DNA from: Spongospora subterranea f. sp. subterranea | Taxonomy: Eukaryota > Endomyxa: Phytomyxea > Phytomyxea > Plasmodiophorida | Length of the DNA: 64,000 nucleotides | Assembly: GCA_049724395.1 (NCBI GenBank) | Contig: JAUGWO010000104.1 | Coordinates: forward strand, 62,001 to 126,000 | Direction of reading: 5' to 3' | Shown here: one piece after another, positions 34,202 to 44,454 of the stretch | Layout of the letters: each line of letters opens with the position of its first letter | How positions within the stretch are numbered: the stretch's first letter is position 1 | Position numbers and translations under genes: made by a program | Notes under the pieces: model-generated | Told to the model about the DNA's origin: nothing | Databases searched by the model: none | What the model saw: only the letters and a program-made list of their open reading frames with translations

Positions 34202-35134
34202 ATGGGTAAAGTCGTCGTTATCGCGGTCATCGCCGCAGCCGCTGTTGCCGCTATCCTTTCCGGGGTCGGTGTATGCATGTTCATGAGCGGGGGTACCTCC
34301 TCTGGAGCGGAATTCTCGATGAAGAAAATCTTCATTGCCAGCGAAGGTCAAGCTAGCAAGGTACAACTGGAGCACGAAGCCATCTCAAAGATCACATTGG
34401 TCAACAACGATGTCAACAACGCCGAACTGGGATTGGATGCTGCCGTCAAATCGTGTTATCGTCAACAGTTCTGGGCTTTCATTGCTGTTGCAAAACAGGA
34501 GGAAACTTTCCTCTCGATTATGACAGATGACAACGTGTCTGAGGATGACAAAGCGGCCGTTAAGAAGGCGTACGAGGAGTTCAATGCGCAGAAGGCCGCC
34601 AAACGTGCCGACGACCTTGCAGCTTCTATCAAGATCAAAGAGGAGAAGGCCGCTGAACAACAGAAGAACGACAAGAAGGCCCTTGACAAGAACCCTAAGG
34701 CCTATTGCAAACAGCAAAAGTTCAAACTGACCCAGGATGCCAAGCTGTTTGAACATCAAGTCAAATTCTTCACCGCGCAACAGAAGTTCGACCAGGAACG
34801 GAACGAGCGGATGTTAAAGGAAGCTGAAGAGAAGAAGGCCAAAGTCCAGGAACAGCTTGCCGAAATCGCGAAGATGATGAAAGAGTTCGAGTCGAACGAT
34901 GCGAATACGGAGAAGAAAGAGGCTGAGAAGACCAAACAGGACAGCGAAGGGCAAAACTCTGAGAGCAATGTGCCCGAAAAACAGCCTGAGATCCCGTCGA
35001 CCCAGCCTGAGATCCCGGCGACCCAGCCTGAGACCCCGGCGACCCAGCCTGAGAACGCGGCGGCTGAGCCTGAGGTCTTGAATAACATCCCAGTGATTGA
35101 AGGCGATGGCACCGATTCGTCGTCTACTCAATAA
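34202..35134 (+). CDS. Single-pass membrane protein with coiled-coil body, member D
   Basis: Unrecognised family. The intronless ORF gives 310 residues from the ATG at 34202 (MGKVVVIAVIAAAAVAAILS). The membrane helix starts almost at the N terminus, so it could be a signal peptide or an anchor. A helical region follows (GLDAAVKSCYRQQFWAFIAV), then a long Lys/Glu/Ala coiled coil with many DKKALDK and KEAEEKKAKVQEQ segments. The tail holds four QPE(I/T)P.T-type repeats (about residues 263-290). Sequence similarity to A-C is weak; the link rests on architecture, size, lack of introns and position as the divergent partner of C. The acidic-Pro repeats may extend the tail as a spacer. Confidence 0.62.
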   Translation: MGKVVVIAVIAAAAVAAILSGVGVCMFMSGGTSSGAEFSMKKIFIASEGQASKVQLEHEAISKITLVNNDVNNAELGLDAAVKSCYRQQFWAFIAVAKQEETFLSIMTDDNVSEDDKAAVKKAYEEFNAQKAAKRADDLAASIKIKEEKAAEQQKNDKKALDKNPKAYCKQQKFKLTQDAKLFEHQVKFFTAQQKFDQERNERMLKEAEEKKAKVQEQLAEIAKMMKEFESNDANTEKKEAEKTKQDSEGQNSESNVPEKQPEIPSTQPEIPATQPETPATQPENAAAEPEVLNNIPVIEGDGTDSSSTQ

Positions 35135-35348
35135 TTCGCTTGTACTTCATATCCTTTCTTGTATATCCCTAGATACATCTCCTACACATTTCCTACTTCA
35201 TAATCAGGTCGTGTTTGCAATTATTGTCAGTTCCCCGTATATCGCTGTTGTTGCAACTGTCATGCCCGATGATCTATATTGCTCCACCTCGATCAGTGTT
35301 CCGACTCCCCCTTTCTAATTCCTGTCTGATTCAGAACAGGTCGGTCCA

Positions 35349-35757
35349 TTGACGACTCGCCAACTCTGGTCAATTTTCATATTTCTTCCCATCTTGGCGT
35401 TAGCCACGAGTGAAGCGGATCTGAACGACCACTGGATGACCAAAACTCGTGTGTATCTGGAGCGATTACAGACGCTCAGAAGTTCAAGCCGTTGCAGCAG
35501 CGATGGTTCCGTCGTACAGAGCCTGAGCGACAGGAGAATATCAGGCCTGAGCGACTTTAAAAAAAGGATGGCGAATTGTACATGGTCGAGGCCGTCTTCA
35601 AGTTTGGCTACGGGAAGTATCGGCCATGTGCTGGCGCCGATCTCTCGGAAAGAATGAATGGACAGCTTGTTAATATTTTTGATCCATGCCTGTGCGATGA
35701 TCGAATCGCTGATCAATGGCACCGGTAGCAGACGCGTGCCACAGTATCACCCAGCAC
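35349..35757 (+). CDS. Possible secreted-protein gene, fragmentary
   Basis: A hydrophobic stretch like a signal peptide (LWSIFIFLPILALATSEA) is followed by a charged segment. In another frame come a basic Gln/Arg-rich piece (about 35470-35560) and a Cys-containing piece with FKFGYGKYRPCAGADLS and NIFDPCLCDD (35575-35750). No ATG precedes the hydrophobic part in frame and the joins are unclear. The pieces look more protein-like than the surrounding DNA, but the gene may be degraded or my frames may be wrong. It runs into the left arm of a long inverted repeat. Confidence 0.25.
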
Positions 35758-35865
35758 AATCCTGTCGCACCAAGTTCGAATGTCGTGGCCTATCATGTGT
35801 CTATTGTGCTGGGGTCATACTGTGGCACAATTCTGCCAACGGTGCCATCAATCAGCGATTCGATC
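35699..35865. other. Long imperfect inverted repeat able to form an RNA hairpin
   Basis: The left arm at 35699-35760 (62 nt, starting GATCGAATCGCTGAT) pairs with the right arm at 35803-35865 (63 nt), with roughly 85 percent matched positions, one one-base bulge and a 42-nt loop. Mismatches are spread along the stem in small groups. The size and mismatch pattern resemble an animal- or plant-type microRNA precursor or a short fold-back element. No flanking target duplication was found. Strand cannot be decided from sequence because both transcripts would fold. Confidence 0.6.
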
Positions 35866-37400
35866 AAATTGTTGTATGTCGCCTGAATTGAACTCAGGAA
35901 TAGGGTCGGCGCTTTGGCTGCAATTCAGCAAGGCCTTCAACATGAAATGGTCTTGATTCAAACCTGCTCACGCATTCATTGAGTACTTTCGCTTGCTTGT
36001 TGGATTGTGTAAATGATCTCTTTCTGTTAGTAACCAAGCCAGATCTGCATTTTCGCCACATAAATTCTCATACTTTTGAGCTGCGATTGTGGATTTCCGA
36101 AACAGTGAGTATTGGAGTCCGGACAGCTGGAACAGCAGACCTCTTCCAGCCTGCACTTGTTAGATTTGACAACTGTATTGAATCGACGACATCAAATGGG
36201 GCAAAACAGTCACGAGCCAATATGAAAAGAATGGCTCAAAAGTATCGAACCCGTGCGCGCCCTGAGGCTGGAGGTCGTTAGCTTTCGTCAAATGGAACAA
36301 TTCGACAATTTTTTTTTCGCCTTTGAAAAACAGCCCGCTTTCAAATTTGGCGTTATGGTAAAAGGTGTACAGTTAGAAAAATATACACCAAATGAAAGAT
36401 CGCGACGAGCCAGTTCCAATGAGCCAAAAATCGACTTCTGAACAGCTTTATTCCAGAGATATAACATGAAGAAGTTCGCTCTGCAATAAAGTCGCTGATC
36501 GTTGATCGTGGGCATTTCGTGATCCGATTGGAAGCGGATTTGTCATAGTTCAAGGACTAGTTTTGAAATTTATGTAGACGCTAATCGTGCAACACGACGC
36601 TCGTTCTTCTCCTCAAGCTCCAAACGCAGTTCATCGACGGCAATCGAGTCGGGGAGACGTCGATGTGATCGATACTTACGCGTTTGCGAAATCAGACAAT
36701 CGCCCTGTCAGGCCCCGTTCTCCCGAACCTTGCGTGCCCAGTAATAAGCTACTCGACATCTGCATCATCTGGAGGACGGTCGATCACAAGGTCAGAGACA
36801 AATGCCCGTTTTGCAAACGAGTTAGATCGTTGGCTGGACCACACCCCGATCAACCAGACTCAAACCAGTCGAGAGGTGTTGTTTATGGTTCGATGTCAAC
36901 ATGACACTTTACCCGCCAATCCAGCTCGTTGGTCCCTAGCGAATGTGCATTTTCTCGAGCAGGTACGACAGTTAGGATTCGCAGAGATCACCTTGGGGAC
37001 GATGCTGTTCAAGCAATTTCGGAACTACAGTCTTTTCTCGAGTTCAACCGATCATTCATTCAAACGCTCGTGAAAAAATCACATCAAATTTCTCATTAAC
37101 AAATTGAGGAGCGAATAGAGTTGGCGGGGATTCTAGCCGATTTGAAACCGGTTTCTAACCGGTTTGCGTCGGTTTGGAAACCGGCGTCATTTCCTGTCAA
37201 CCGATTGAGCCGGTTTGAAACCGTTGACAATCCTACGAGTCCTATTTCCAATGAATGTGTTCACTTCTCTCATTGTGTTTTAACTGTTGTTAGACAGGTA
37301 AAGAGAGGACCAAGACCGTCTCTTGTTTTATTTACCGAATCGGGGCTTTGATAATTGGAGATAATTGTGTACAGCATCTTGGGGCGAATGGAGCAAATTT
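35866..37400. other. Region without a clear gene
   Basis: 1.5 kb with short frames on both strands. A plus-strand piece at about 36960-37098 (HLGDDAVQAISELQSFLEF) looks helical, and another frame at 36590-36900 is basic. Neither could be joined into a gene. The CCGGTTT cluster (37142-37230) lies near the right end. Confidence 0.3.
37142..37230. promoter_or_regulatory. Cluster of AACCGGTTT-type palindromic motifs
   Basis: Within about 90 bp there are AAACCGGTTT, TAACCGGTTT, GTCGGTTTGGAAACCGG, CCGATT, GCCGGTTTGAAACCG: six or more half or full copies of (A)ACCGGTT. AACCGGTT is the core site of Grainyhead/CP2 factors, which occur in fungi and animals. No strong gene start is visible right beside it. 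The nearest gene (37401-38696) is transcribed away from the right and has its 3' end here. Confidence 0.35.
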
Positions 37401-38696
37401 TTAAAGGCGATCCCACGATGAGTTTGAGTCGGAGCAGAACTTGTCACTTCCCTCATAATCGTCGGCGACGTCTTCCTCGTCGTCGTCGTCGTTCTCAGCC
37501 GAGCTGACTTTGCAGCTGCTGTCGTTGGAATCGCCGTTAGCGATGCCCCAAGGAAAGTACATCAACGGCTGTCGATCTGGACTGGGGTCCTTCCAACAAA
37601 GGCCTTGGCTGGTCCCCGGTTCCAACCAATCGGGCCCTTGATTCACCCAGCCATCAGTGTGAAATTCAGTTAGCGACTTCGCGCCCGTCGGCGCCGGTGG
37701 CCGATCGTTCTCAAACCTAATGGAGCGCACATGGAACCCGACGCTCTCCGTCAGGTCGTTGATCTGCTGCAGAAATGCCATCCCTTCAACGACGCCTCTG
37801 TCCAACGGCTCGCCCAGATCCCAAAGTGCTCCGCTGATGATCGCGTACAATTCGCGCCCGGGATTCCCAGCTCCAGCCTTAACGAACGGCCTGAACTTGA
37901 CGATCTCTCCCGATACGAACAGGCCGGCGATCGGTGTCTGAACTAGCGACGTGAATCTCCCAATCGGAATATCGGTTGTTTCCACGTCGCTGTCCGGCCT
38001 CATTTCCAGTTTCACCGTCTTAAACGTCTCGTCCGAATACATTTCGTAACTGCCCGATCGGAAGAACTTCAGGCGTCCGTCAACGTTCAGACAGCGCAAG
38101 AACCCGGCCGGGACTGAAAATACACTGCGCTGATGATCGCCATCGGCCACTCTTCTGACTTCCAATGGCGTAATATCTGGCGCCGCGTCGGAGATCGGCT
38201 TTTGGCGCACGACCCAACTCGGGTACAGCGACGAATTCCAAAACACGAACGACGCGACCATGAAGATATCCGAAATCACTCCGAACATGAACAATTGAGT
38301 GACAATCGGGAGGATGATCGAGAGTAAGAACGACTTGTTCCATGACGAATCCGAGTTTGGTGGTGGACAAAGAATACCAATTGTGAAATGGGAAACGGTG
38401 AAGCTGGTGACGATTAAGGGTAGCTTGAGCCACATCTCAGGCAGAATGGCGTCGAAAACGGTACAGATCCAGTTGAAGTAGGCGGCGAGGGCGATGGCGA
38501 TAATGGACTTGGCCTGGACCTGGTGATTTGATAGAATGGATTGAACGAGGGCGAAGGAGGCGATGGAAGAGTAGGTTAGAACCAGAGCCATGTTCCATAT
38601 TGGATCGAGCCAACGAGCGGCCAGACGAAGGGCGCTATTGGTCAGGACGAAGACCAACGGGAGGAACCTCGCCTCCCATTTCATGTTCAGCAACAT
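37401..38696 (-). CDS. Polytopic membrane protein with acidic C-terminal domain, unrecognised
   Basis: No family recognised. The single-exon ORF gives 431 residues from the ATG at 38696. The open frame continues 48 nt further upstream to a GTG, so a 5' exon is possible. The first half holds about five or six membrane helices (FLPLVFVLTNSALRLAARW, IIAIALAAYFNWICTVF, LLSIILPIVTQLFMFGVI). The second half, from about residue 195, is soluble: it reads as mixed strand/helix (VFSVPAGFLRCLNVDGRLKF, SGEIVKFRPFVKAGAG) and ends in a very acidic tail (ENDDDDEEDVADDYEGSDKF). An intronless structure is unusual for this window and is shared with members A, C and D. Its start codon faces the start of the next gene at 38705. 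Confidence 0.65.
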   Translation of the reverse strand: MLLNMKWEARFLPLVFVLTNSALRLAARWLDPIWNMALVLTYSSIASFALVQSILSNHQVQAKSIIAIALAAYFNWICTVFDAILPEMWLKLPLIVTSFTVSHFTIGILCPPPNSDSSWNKSFLLSIILPIVTQLFMFGVISDIFMVASFVFWNSSLYPSWVVRQKPISDAAPDITPLEVRRVADGDHQRSVFSVPAGFLRCLNVDGRLKFFRSGSYEMYSDETFKTVKLEMRPDSDVETTDIPIGRFTSLVQTPIAGLFVSGEIVKFRPFVKAGAGNPGRELYAIISGALWDLGEPLDRGVVEGMAFLQQINDLTESVGFHVRSIRFENDRPPAPTGAKSLTEFHTDGWVNQGPDWLEPGTSQGLCWKDPSPDRQPLMYFPWGIANGDSNDSSCKVSSAENDDDDEEDVADDYEGSDKFCSDSNSSWDRL

Positions 38697-38704
38697 CGTC
38701 AAGA

Positions 38705-39121
38705 ATGCCGTTTCAGGATTATGATGATCTGGGGAATGATTCACGGGATGCGCGGCCGATCACCACCAACCAATTTATGGCGACGGCGGCCGATCTGGAT
38801 TCGGTCGGTAATCAATTGATGGTTCACCGGTTAATGGCTGGTGATCTCTCTAATAATATAACACACATAATTCGACACTCGTCCATTGTCGTAAATTATC
38901 TCGGACACGAACTCAACGAGAATGTGTGTTCTTGATTGGAATTAAATTGGTCATTTCCACAGATTGTCGTAGTGCCGGTTCAATATCTGGGCCAGTACAT
39001 CAATACTGGAATCGATAGTTTCAGGGACGTGTTTGAAAGGCGATTATTGGTATTTATGGCGTATCTGTTATCGACAAAAATTATTTCCTTCTCACAGAAG
39101 ATCTTCATTGCAACGCCGTAA
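38705..39121 (+). CDS. Small unrecognised protein, two exons
   Basis: The ATG at 38705 opens MPFQDYDDLGNDSRDARP, and a helical stretch follows (ADLDSVGNQLMVHRLMAGDL, HSSIVVNYLGHEL). A 39-nt GT-AG intron (38924-38962) joins in phase to IVVVPVQYLGQYI, then ERRLLVFMAYLLSTKII and a stop at 39121, for a total of about 125 residues. The C-terminal helix could be membrane-associated. No family recognised. Its ATG is only 8 nt from the ATG of the opposite-strand membrane-protein gene, so each gene's upstream DNA is the other's coding sequence. Confidence 0.5.
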
Positions 39122-39925
39122 TTCGTATTATTTGATATTCCAAATTCTCTGGATCAATTGGGCAATCGGGGTCTGTTTTGTTGAGCTCCCTGAGGTTCAA
39201 ACCAATCCATAGGAGCATTATCAACGGATCGCTATGACAATGCTCAAAAGATATGTTCTGCTTCAACTGCACAGTCTAACCAATATAAATCCTAAGCGAC
39301 CCAAAAGAAATAGAGATCGCAAACACAGGTTGATCATCAAAATAAATCAGGGGTTGGGTTTTGCGCCATCTTGCCCAATTATCAACCCAACGAACATAAA
39401 CTGTACAGTTGACCGTTTTGGTTCTCTCCTGAACAGGGTTTGCGGAAGTATTCATGTCAATGGATGTGATTGAGGGCCGACACTTCACTCAGTCCTGCTG
39501 GACGAGGAGGAGAAGACTTTAGAAAAAACATCGTGTTGAAATTGACAGAGATGCACCGATTACAGGTTATTTCCTCACGAATTTCGCGAATAAACGGTCC
39601 GACACTGGAAAGAAAAAAATCCAAAAACTGTTTATTGATATTTGGCCGATTCCGGTCTTATACCACAACGAAATTCCAACAAAACATCAACACTTGCACT
39701 TTCATAGAGTGAAACAAGTGAATTGATTACTCGTTTTAGGTCGATTCGATGTCAATCATGGATTGAAATGCAGTTAGCGACGCAACCCCTTATAGGGTTC
39801 CAGAGTACAGTGAAGGTGGCGACACCGTTTGGCCATCACTACCACTCTAAACATGCCCCGGGGCCGGTTACCACCTGGACCAAAACCCAACTGATTGAGT
39901 CGAGGGGCGACGATAATCGGCCACG
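39122..39925. other. Intergenic region before PTPA
   Basis: About 0.8 kb with short frames only. No recognisable domain; a pyrimidine/purine-mixed leader precedes the PTPA ATG. Confidence 0.35.
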
Positions 39926-41510
39926 ATGGTGGCGGGATTCCTGGTCCCGCGAAAACGGATTATCTCCAGCCAGCATCTGGACGAGTTCCTGTCATCGCAG
40001 ACCTATGCCGATTTCATCACCTATATCGAACGCCTGAACCAATCCGTGATTGGGCTGCCGATCCCGCCCGAGCACGATCAAGATAAGGAATTATCGAAGG
40101 TAGGGACAGGCAGGACTTCACATTTCCTTCACAATTTCATGCCCGACTTTTCCCGTTTTCTCGTCACCATATTTGATGAATCGTATGTTGATATAAAATC
40201 ATTGCTCCGAATTATTCAACTTAGTATATTTCGCACTCATTTAACGTGTAAAACTTTCCCAATTTCTTTATGGAAAGTCAAATTTGTTCGTCGACGATGA
40301 TAATAACCGTGAACCAATCTTAATCTGAGGCATTTTCATCAAAGTTTCAATCTTCTCAGAAGTTTCTCAGCCGTTTTCGAATGTTCGTAGTCCCTTTCAA
40401 GCACGACTTCAGGAGCAAAATCGCTAGATGTTAATTTCAGCAATGTTGAGTTTAGGCGGTGCATCAGCTTTTGTCACTATTAAACACATTGCTGCAATGG
40501 GTGGATTTAATTCCGGCGGAAGACAACGCCGTGTCCCGATTCGGCAACCCAGCGTTTCGCGAGTTCTACGATCGCGTTGCCTCATCCTTGGATTTATTAT
40601 TGGAGAATTTCGTATCGCCGCCGGAGGCAATTCCTGAAGTGGGACGCTATCTTCAGGAATGTTTTGGCGATCGGCAACGCATCGATTACGGCACTGGGCA
40701 CGAGGCGAATTTTCTGGCGTTTCTGTATTGTTTGGATACGCTCGGCGTGTTGACCAAAGGCGACGACGCCGACGTAACGCTTTTGGTGTTCGTCCGGTAC
40801 ATGAAACTGATGCGCGCTTTGCAATTCAAATATTGGCTTGAACCTGCCGGCTCTCATGGTGTTTGGGGTCTTGATGATTATCATTTCTTGCCGTTTCTAT
40901 TCGGCTCTTCGCAACTTATCGGTACTATATCTGTATGTTGTTAGGTTTTTGAGTCTTTGTTGAAAAGAGTATCCCAAGGTTTATTTGTATTCTTTTCAAT
41001 GGGTGTGCCCCGACTGTATTATGCCATAAGCTCACTAGGTTTCATCATCATCGAAACCTCGATTTCGCACATTTCCTCAAAGTTTGAAATCAGATTCTGA
41101 ACGTGTTCACAGGCCATAGGTTTCTTCGTCCGCGGGCAATTAGAGATAAGGAGATTGTCTCGCAGATGGCTCCGCAGTACTTGTACTTTGCCTGCATCGA
41201 TTTCATCAACACCGTCAAGACGTCGGTCTCTCTCCGGTGGCATTCGCCCATGCTTGACGATATTTCCGCCGTAAAGACATGGGATAAGGTCAACTCTGGT
41301 ATGTTCAAGATGTACAAGGCCGAGGTCATGGCGAAGCTCCCCATCATGCAGCATTTCCTGTTTGGTCGTCTGATCAAGTTCGACGGCGGGGCCGAGCACA
41401 CATCTCAAGACGCGTGCTGCGTTTCGACACAGTTTCCTACCTGTTGCGGGATCCCTGTTCCTAGTGCCATGAGCGCCACATCTAGAAATCGCCCTCTACC
41501 CTTCGACTGA
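39926..41510 (+). CDS. PTPA: PP2A phosphatase activator (PTPA / Rrd-type peptidyl-prolyl isomerase), three exons
   Basis: PTPA reactivates protein phosphatase 2A and has prolyl-isomerase activity. Exons 39926-40099, 40468-40921 and 41113-41510 join in phase to 341 residues. Conserved blocks are SRFGNPAFREFYD, IDYGTGHEANFLAFLYCL (the nucleotide-binding YGTGHE box), LEPAGSHGVWGLDDYHFLPF, FGSSQLIG and VNSGMFKMYKAEVMAKLPIM. The C terminus CCGIPVPSAMSATS is the extended tail seen in fungal and plant members but absent from human PTPA. The first intron is 368 nt, long for this window. The ATG at 39926 gives MVAGFLVPRKRI, matching the usual start of the fold. Confidence 0.93.
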
Positions 41511-42009
41511 ATTGTGTTCATTTTCTAAAACTTAAATTATCATTGATAGTACAAATTTTCCCAATTCCGTTTTCAGTTGTAAAGAATCGAAAATTGTAGC
41601 TTCATGATGGAAATATATAACACAAACAAGTTTTTGTTGCAGTGCACTCTTGTTCCTTCTAAACCTAAGGAGTGACAGTTTCTTTCAACATGATGCTAGG
41701 GTTTGTCATAGGTTAACTGTGTCATCCCGTGGCCAGATTCCCATCTGATCAGATTTATCTGTTACGATTGATTATGATCAACTTGGCAATTGCTCACCGT
41801 TTCGTGCGTTAGCCTTCGTCAGCATTCGCGTCTCAAAATCGCTCAAATCTCGTCTAGACATCAGCGCGATCCGATGTGACGATTCGGTGTGTCGATGACC
41901 TGTTTTATGCACCTCCTTGATTAACGTCGCTGGCTGTTGCTCCCTGCCTCTAAATTTTTCAGGTTTCAAATCCACATTTTGAAGACGATTTTGCTTTCAA
42001 ATAAACAAC
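41511..42009. other. Intergenic region after PTPA
   Basis: About 500 bp, AT-richer than its neighbours, with no gene recognised. Short minus-strand frames at 41778-41975 may be the 3' part of the next locus. Confidence 0.3.
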
Positions 42010-43036
42010 TTACACCGGTTGCAATAACGATGAATAAATCTCCTGAGCGTAGGAAAAAGCCGCATTTCGAACCTCGTACGCCTTTCCAAAATATTCCAGG
42101 TCATTGCCGACGACCAGTCCACGATACTCGTCCATGTCGCAGGCAGCCTTCTCGGGATGGTTGCGTCGCTCACGGGGCCGCGCCAACTCTGTCGCCACCT
42201 GCAGCTGACGCTGCGCGGCCCTCGACCGGCATTGCCGCGGCGCCGGAACGATCGACGCACGCGTCACCGAGTCACCCGGACTGCACTGCAGTTGCCGGGA
42301 ATAGTTCTGCAAGCGTTGGACACGGAAATGGGCCAGGATCTGATCATGGCGCTCTTTACATCGCCTCTCTTCATGCAAATGCTCGCCGTACTCCCGTCGA
42401 AACCTGGCATCTATATATTCGATCGCGTCTGTAAATTAATCGTCAACACAGCACTTGTTTTAACCCCGAGGTGTGGCGGTTGTGACCTTGGTTTCTAGAT
42501 TCGCATGTGGCGTATTTCTGCCTACAAGCTGGAATACGCCAGATATTGTTCCAGCTGTTTTCTTTGTTTAGACGATAGAATCGTCGATCTCTTATCGCAT
42601 GTCTCGGCAGGAAGGCGACGCTGCTGGACAATCGAAGCGTCTTGGGAACATCGCCAGACAGGCACGACGCTAGATGTCGTTTCGCCGACCGATTCTTTAT
42701 TCTCCCCACCGTCTGTGAGCGTTGCAGATTTCGCTCTACAGGGTTTCTTAAATCCTCAACCGGTAGTTTCTTTCTAATCTCCTCTTGTTTTTCATCCTGT
42801 CCTTCTGCGTGCTCCTGTTCTGGAATATCAACTCCTTCTTGCACTAGATCCCTCGGCGTTGATAGTAAAACCTCGCCTTCGCTGATAAGATGCAACTGGC
42901 GCTGGATCTTAAGGAATCGCTCTTTGTCCCACGACGACAGCACTATCTTATTGTGGCGTATGGACGTGGGAGGATCAGCCGGAGAGTGTCGCGATAGCGG
43001 CAGTGCCGTCCCAGGTCGTCGATTTACCTCCCTCAT
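42010..43036 (-). CDS. Unrecognised charged protein, exon structure uncertain
   Basis: Minus-strand pieces read like a charged, partly helical protein. The N-terminal part at 43036-42750 includes LSSWDKERFLKIQRQLHLIS and EDEKQEEIRKKL-like runs. A C-terminal piece at about 42400-42010 includes HEERRCKERHDQILAHFRVQ and DLEYFGKAYEVRNAAF, ending SSLLQPV at the stop. The frame changes between the pieces, so at least one or two introns are implied. Plus-strand frames across the same DNA are Pro/Arg/Ser-rich and look like antisense shadows. No domain recognised. Confidence 0.3.
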
Positions 43037-43283
43037 TTCAAGATATCCTCTGTTTTCGTACCGCGGTCTTCAACCACAGAAAAATCTGTGTTAAATATCT
43101 AACAGGTTTCGTAAGGGATAAACTTCTGTGGTCATCTATCCTGGTCAAACGGTGAAATCGTTTTTGTATATATTAAACGCCTTGCTATCTCTTTGGCAGT
43201 AGAACGAACCTTTCGCCATTGGTTTCACTTTTGAATTTGCTTTCATTTACCGAATTCTGATTCCATAATCGCTGTTTTCGAAA

Positions 43284-44429
43284 ATGCGGCTGAGCACAAT
43301 TCGGAGCGGCAATGATTTTCCAAAAATGGTTAAACTTGCAATTGATATCGATTCGTCACGCGATTCCGATCTATCCTGCATTACACCAATTTCAAGTCAT
43401 CCCGCGCCCAGAGGTTTTGTATTCGATTTGTGTATAGGTTAATGTTTTGACCGTGACATCTTGAAAAAATTCACGTTGAGCCCACCACCCGGCTTCTTTG
43501 CAGGATAAACATCGAAGCTGAGTCCCGTCATTGCCACCAAATTGGCAAACAAACCTCGATGATGAACTACTCTCCCTCTTTCTCTCCTCGGTGCTTTGCA
43601 GCGCAGCCATGGGCAAATTCAAGCTAATGTTACCAGTCAGAAGAACAGCCAAAACTGATAATGAGGCTTGTTCGATTGGATGCATTACCCAGATCAAGAA
43701 CGTGGTGTCTGACAGCGACAGCACTCTTCGATCCATTTCTATTCCTTGCTGGTACAGCTAACCGCAACGAGCTCTAATAAAACCTGAACTACTCCCTAGG
43801 CTGTGGGTTGACGATATTGGGTTTGACCATTCACGTATCTGGACCTGGTATTATGTTGACCCCTTTACATGCGGTCCTAATGTGGGTCAATGTCGCCGTC
43901 ATCTTTCCGCATCGCTCGTTGTCGTCTCCAGATGCAACCACTTCAAAGCGTCCCGGTATTCCGGACACCGAAGCGTCTGGATATCGCTCTATTTCACAAT
44001 GCTAATCGTTTCGCTGATAGTTCACGGTACCACTGACACTTTCGTATTCGATTGGGTGTCTGATTGCCCCTAGCTCTTCTTGTTGTTCTCCTGGTCGACT
44101 TCAACCGCAATGTCCGCGATATAAATTTAACAATCTCTGATGAGAAGGTGTTGAATATCTTGAAGATCTGGCACAGAGACCCGACCTTCAATTCTATTCC
44201 AATTGCTGTGGGCTGAAAATTGCAGCAGCGGGAAGCAGGCGTATTTAACACCATTGACCACTGAGATACGAAACAAGGAAAACTTTTTATCGAATTGATA
44301 TCGCTGACAGTTTGGGTGTTGCTCGCCGTTTTCGTCGTCATTCTGCAGCTAATGCTTCCCTCTCGTTATTTTGCAGAAAATTTCGAGGCTGTGGCGGAAA
44401 ACTATCCGACCTCACGTCGATCCCCATGA
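43284..44429 (+). CDS. Unrecognised membrane protein, several exons
   Basis: The ATG at 43284 starts MRLSTIRSGNDFPKMVKLAI. Candidate later exons include FKLMLPVRRTAKTDNEACSI, a hydrophobic piece (LTILGLTIHVSGPGIML, LHAVLMWVNVAVIF), LPLALLVVLLVDFNRNVRDI with a following acidic helix, and a last membrane helix IELISLTVWVLLAVFVVIL. The protein would end PTSRRSP at 44429, 26 nt from the convergent stop of guanylate kinase. The pieces lie in different frames separated by short GT-AG intervals. The fit is suggestive only and no family was recognised. Confidence 0.3.
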
Positions 44430-44454
44430 AAATGTTTGGAATAAATGTATTTTT

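Noticed and set aside
41937-42498. Plus-strand Pro/Arg/Ser-rich frames
   Set aside because: Composition is typical of antisense reading of a charged minus-strand exon; no domain or start context.
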